From: Limnephilus marmoratus
Lineage: Eukaryota > Arthropoda > Insecta > Trichoptera > Limnephilidae
NCBI GenBank assembly: GCA_917880885.1
Contig: OU862908.1
Coordinates: 8,158,501 to 8,222,500 of the forward strand
Length of the DNA: 64,000 bases
Direction: 5' to 3'
In this document: one piece after another, positions 63,646 through 64,000 of the stretch
Numbering within the stretch: position 1 is the stretch's first letter
How the letters are laid out: each line of letters starts with the position of its first letter
The notes under the pieces: model-generated
Database searches by the model: none
The model's input: only the letters and a program-made list of their open reading frames with translations
What the model was told of the DNA's origin: nothing
Made by a program: the position numbers and the translations under genes

Positions 63646-64000
63646 CCGATTCCCGGCATGCGTTGCTATGCCATTTAATAAAGAAATTGTTTTTCCCTGC
63701 GTGTCCTTTCCCATTCTTCGCGTCCCCCTTCCGCCCCCCTTTCTCTCCCGCATCCCCTTCCCCTCTCGCGTTCCCACTTCGCCTCCTCCTCCTTCCCTCT
63801 CCCCACTCCACTCCCCCCCTTCCCCCGTCCTGCGAATCCCCCTCCCGAGTTTCCCTCCCTCTTCCCCCTCCCCCCTCACGCGTTCCATACATTCATTCCC
63901 GGTACATTCAACTTACAAACAGCTCACGTGCCACCGATTGCAATTTTTTTATACAAATTTCATAATGCCAGAGCTCACCAGTAGTTTTATACAAACCTTG
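63638..64000 (+). repeat. pyrimidine-tract repeat B, copy 6 (cut by window end)
   Basis: Start TATACTAGCCGATTCCCGGC, tract about 63,697-63,880, GTACATTCAACTTACAAACA, TTCATAATGCCAGAGCTCAC to the end of the window. Tandem, head to tail with copy 5; the junction is TTTTTATTTATATACTAGCC. Confidence 0.8.

Noticed and set aside
1..64000. piRNA cluster, suggested by dense nested transposons
   Set aside because: Nested transposons are equally expected of any intergenic or heterochromatic insect DNA. Nothing in the sequence alone distinguishes a cluster; small-RNA data would be needed.

Overview
This is non-coding, AT-rich animal DNA, almost certainly from an insect. Lepidoptera is the best guess, from many short tracts such as GTAGGTACCTACCTA, a CTAGCTTTTTACCGCGGCTT repeat start at about 20,727, and the mix of transposon families. 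The order-level call is an inference. I found no intact host gene, no functional tRNA or rRNA gene and no CRISPR array. Almost every recognisable protein fragment is a piece of a non-LTR retrotransposon (LINE) reverse transcriptase.

LINEs. There are at least sixteen fragments, nearly all 5'-truncated and carrying only the C-terminal part of the reverse transcriptase. The best preserved is at 58,391-60,035 on the minus strand, with GIPQGT and FADD motifs still readable. A 5' piece with ORF1 and endonuclease remnants lies at 26,630-28,290. An RTE-like piece at 33,981-34,565 has a perfect 13-bp target-site duplication (TSD). A second RTE-like piece at 47,773-50,027 is split by DNA transposons.

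DNA transposons. At least seven hAT-type insertions keep perfect 8-bp TSDs (3,042-3,222; 11,504-12,219; 43,498-43,707; 48,030-48,232; 48,381-49,834; 48,867-49,347; 58,121-58,422), and 54,486-55,428 is an eighth probable one. Four PIF/Harbinger-like miniature elements have TAA or TTA flanks (30,316; 44,153; 45,036; 57,212). A mariner-like remnant lies at 61,093-61,555. Large foldback elements lie at 1,834-2,032, 7,376-8,066, 12,691-13,929, 14,568-14,957 and 35,709-35,911.

Other repeats. Two full copies of a tRNA-derived SINE (8,413 and 50,979) and a third, different SINE inside the 27-kb LINE. Six copies of a pyrimidine-tract element, two of them head to tail at the right edge. Eight copies of an unclassified ~470-bp repeat that keeps an open frame. 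Minisatellites with 16-, 26/28-, 34-, 39- and ~63-bp units.

Layout. 0-8 kb: LINE tails, foldbacks and a hAT MITE. 8-10.4 kb: minisatellite, SINE and a striking pair of opposed repeat arrays. 11-14 kb: a hAT inside an unclassified repeat, then a foldback with a LINE inside it. 17-20.7 kb: tandem arrays and LINE tails. 20.7-26 kb: a repeat-poor stretch ending in a possible LTR and tRNA-Leu-type primer-binding site. 26-36 kb: LINEs in both orientations and the ~200-bp palindrome. 36-47 kb: LINE remnants and MITEs. 47.7-50 kb: the best nested insertion stack. 50-64 kb: SINE, hATs, RT pseudogene, mariner remnant and pyrimidine-tract repeats.

The observations most worth a second look are the opposed 26/28-bp arrays (9,515-9,974), the recurring CTGANGAN/stem/GAAAC hairpins in long palindromes, and the opposed tRNA-like pair carried inside a hAT element.
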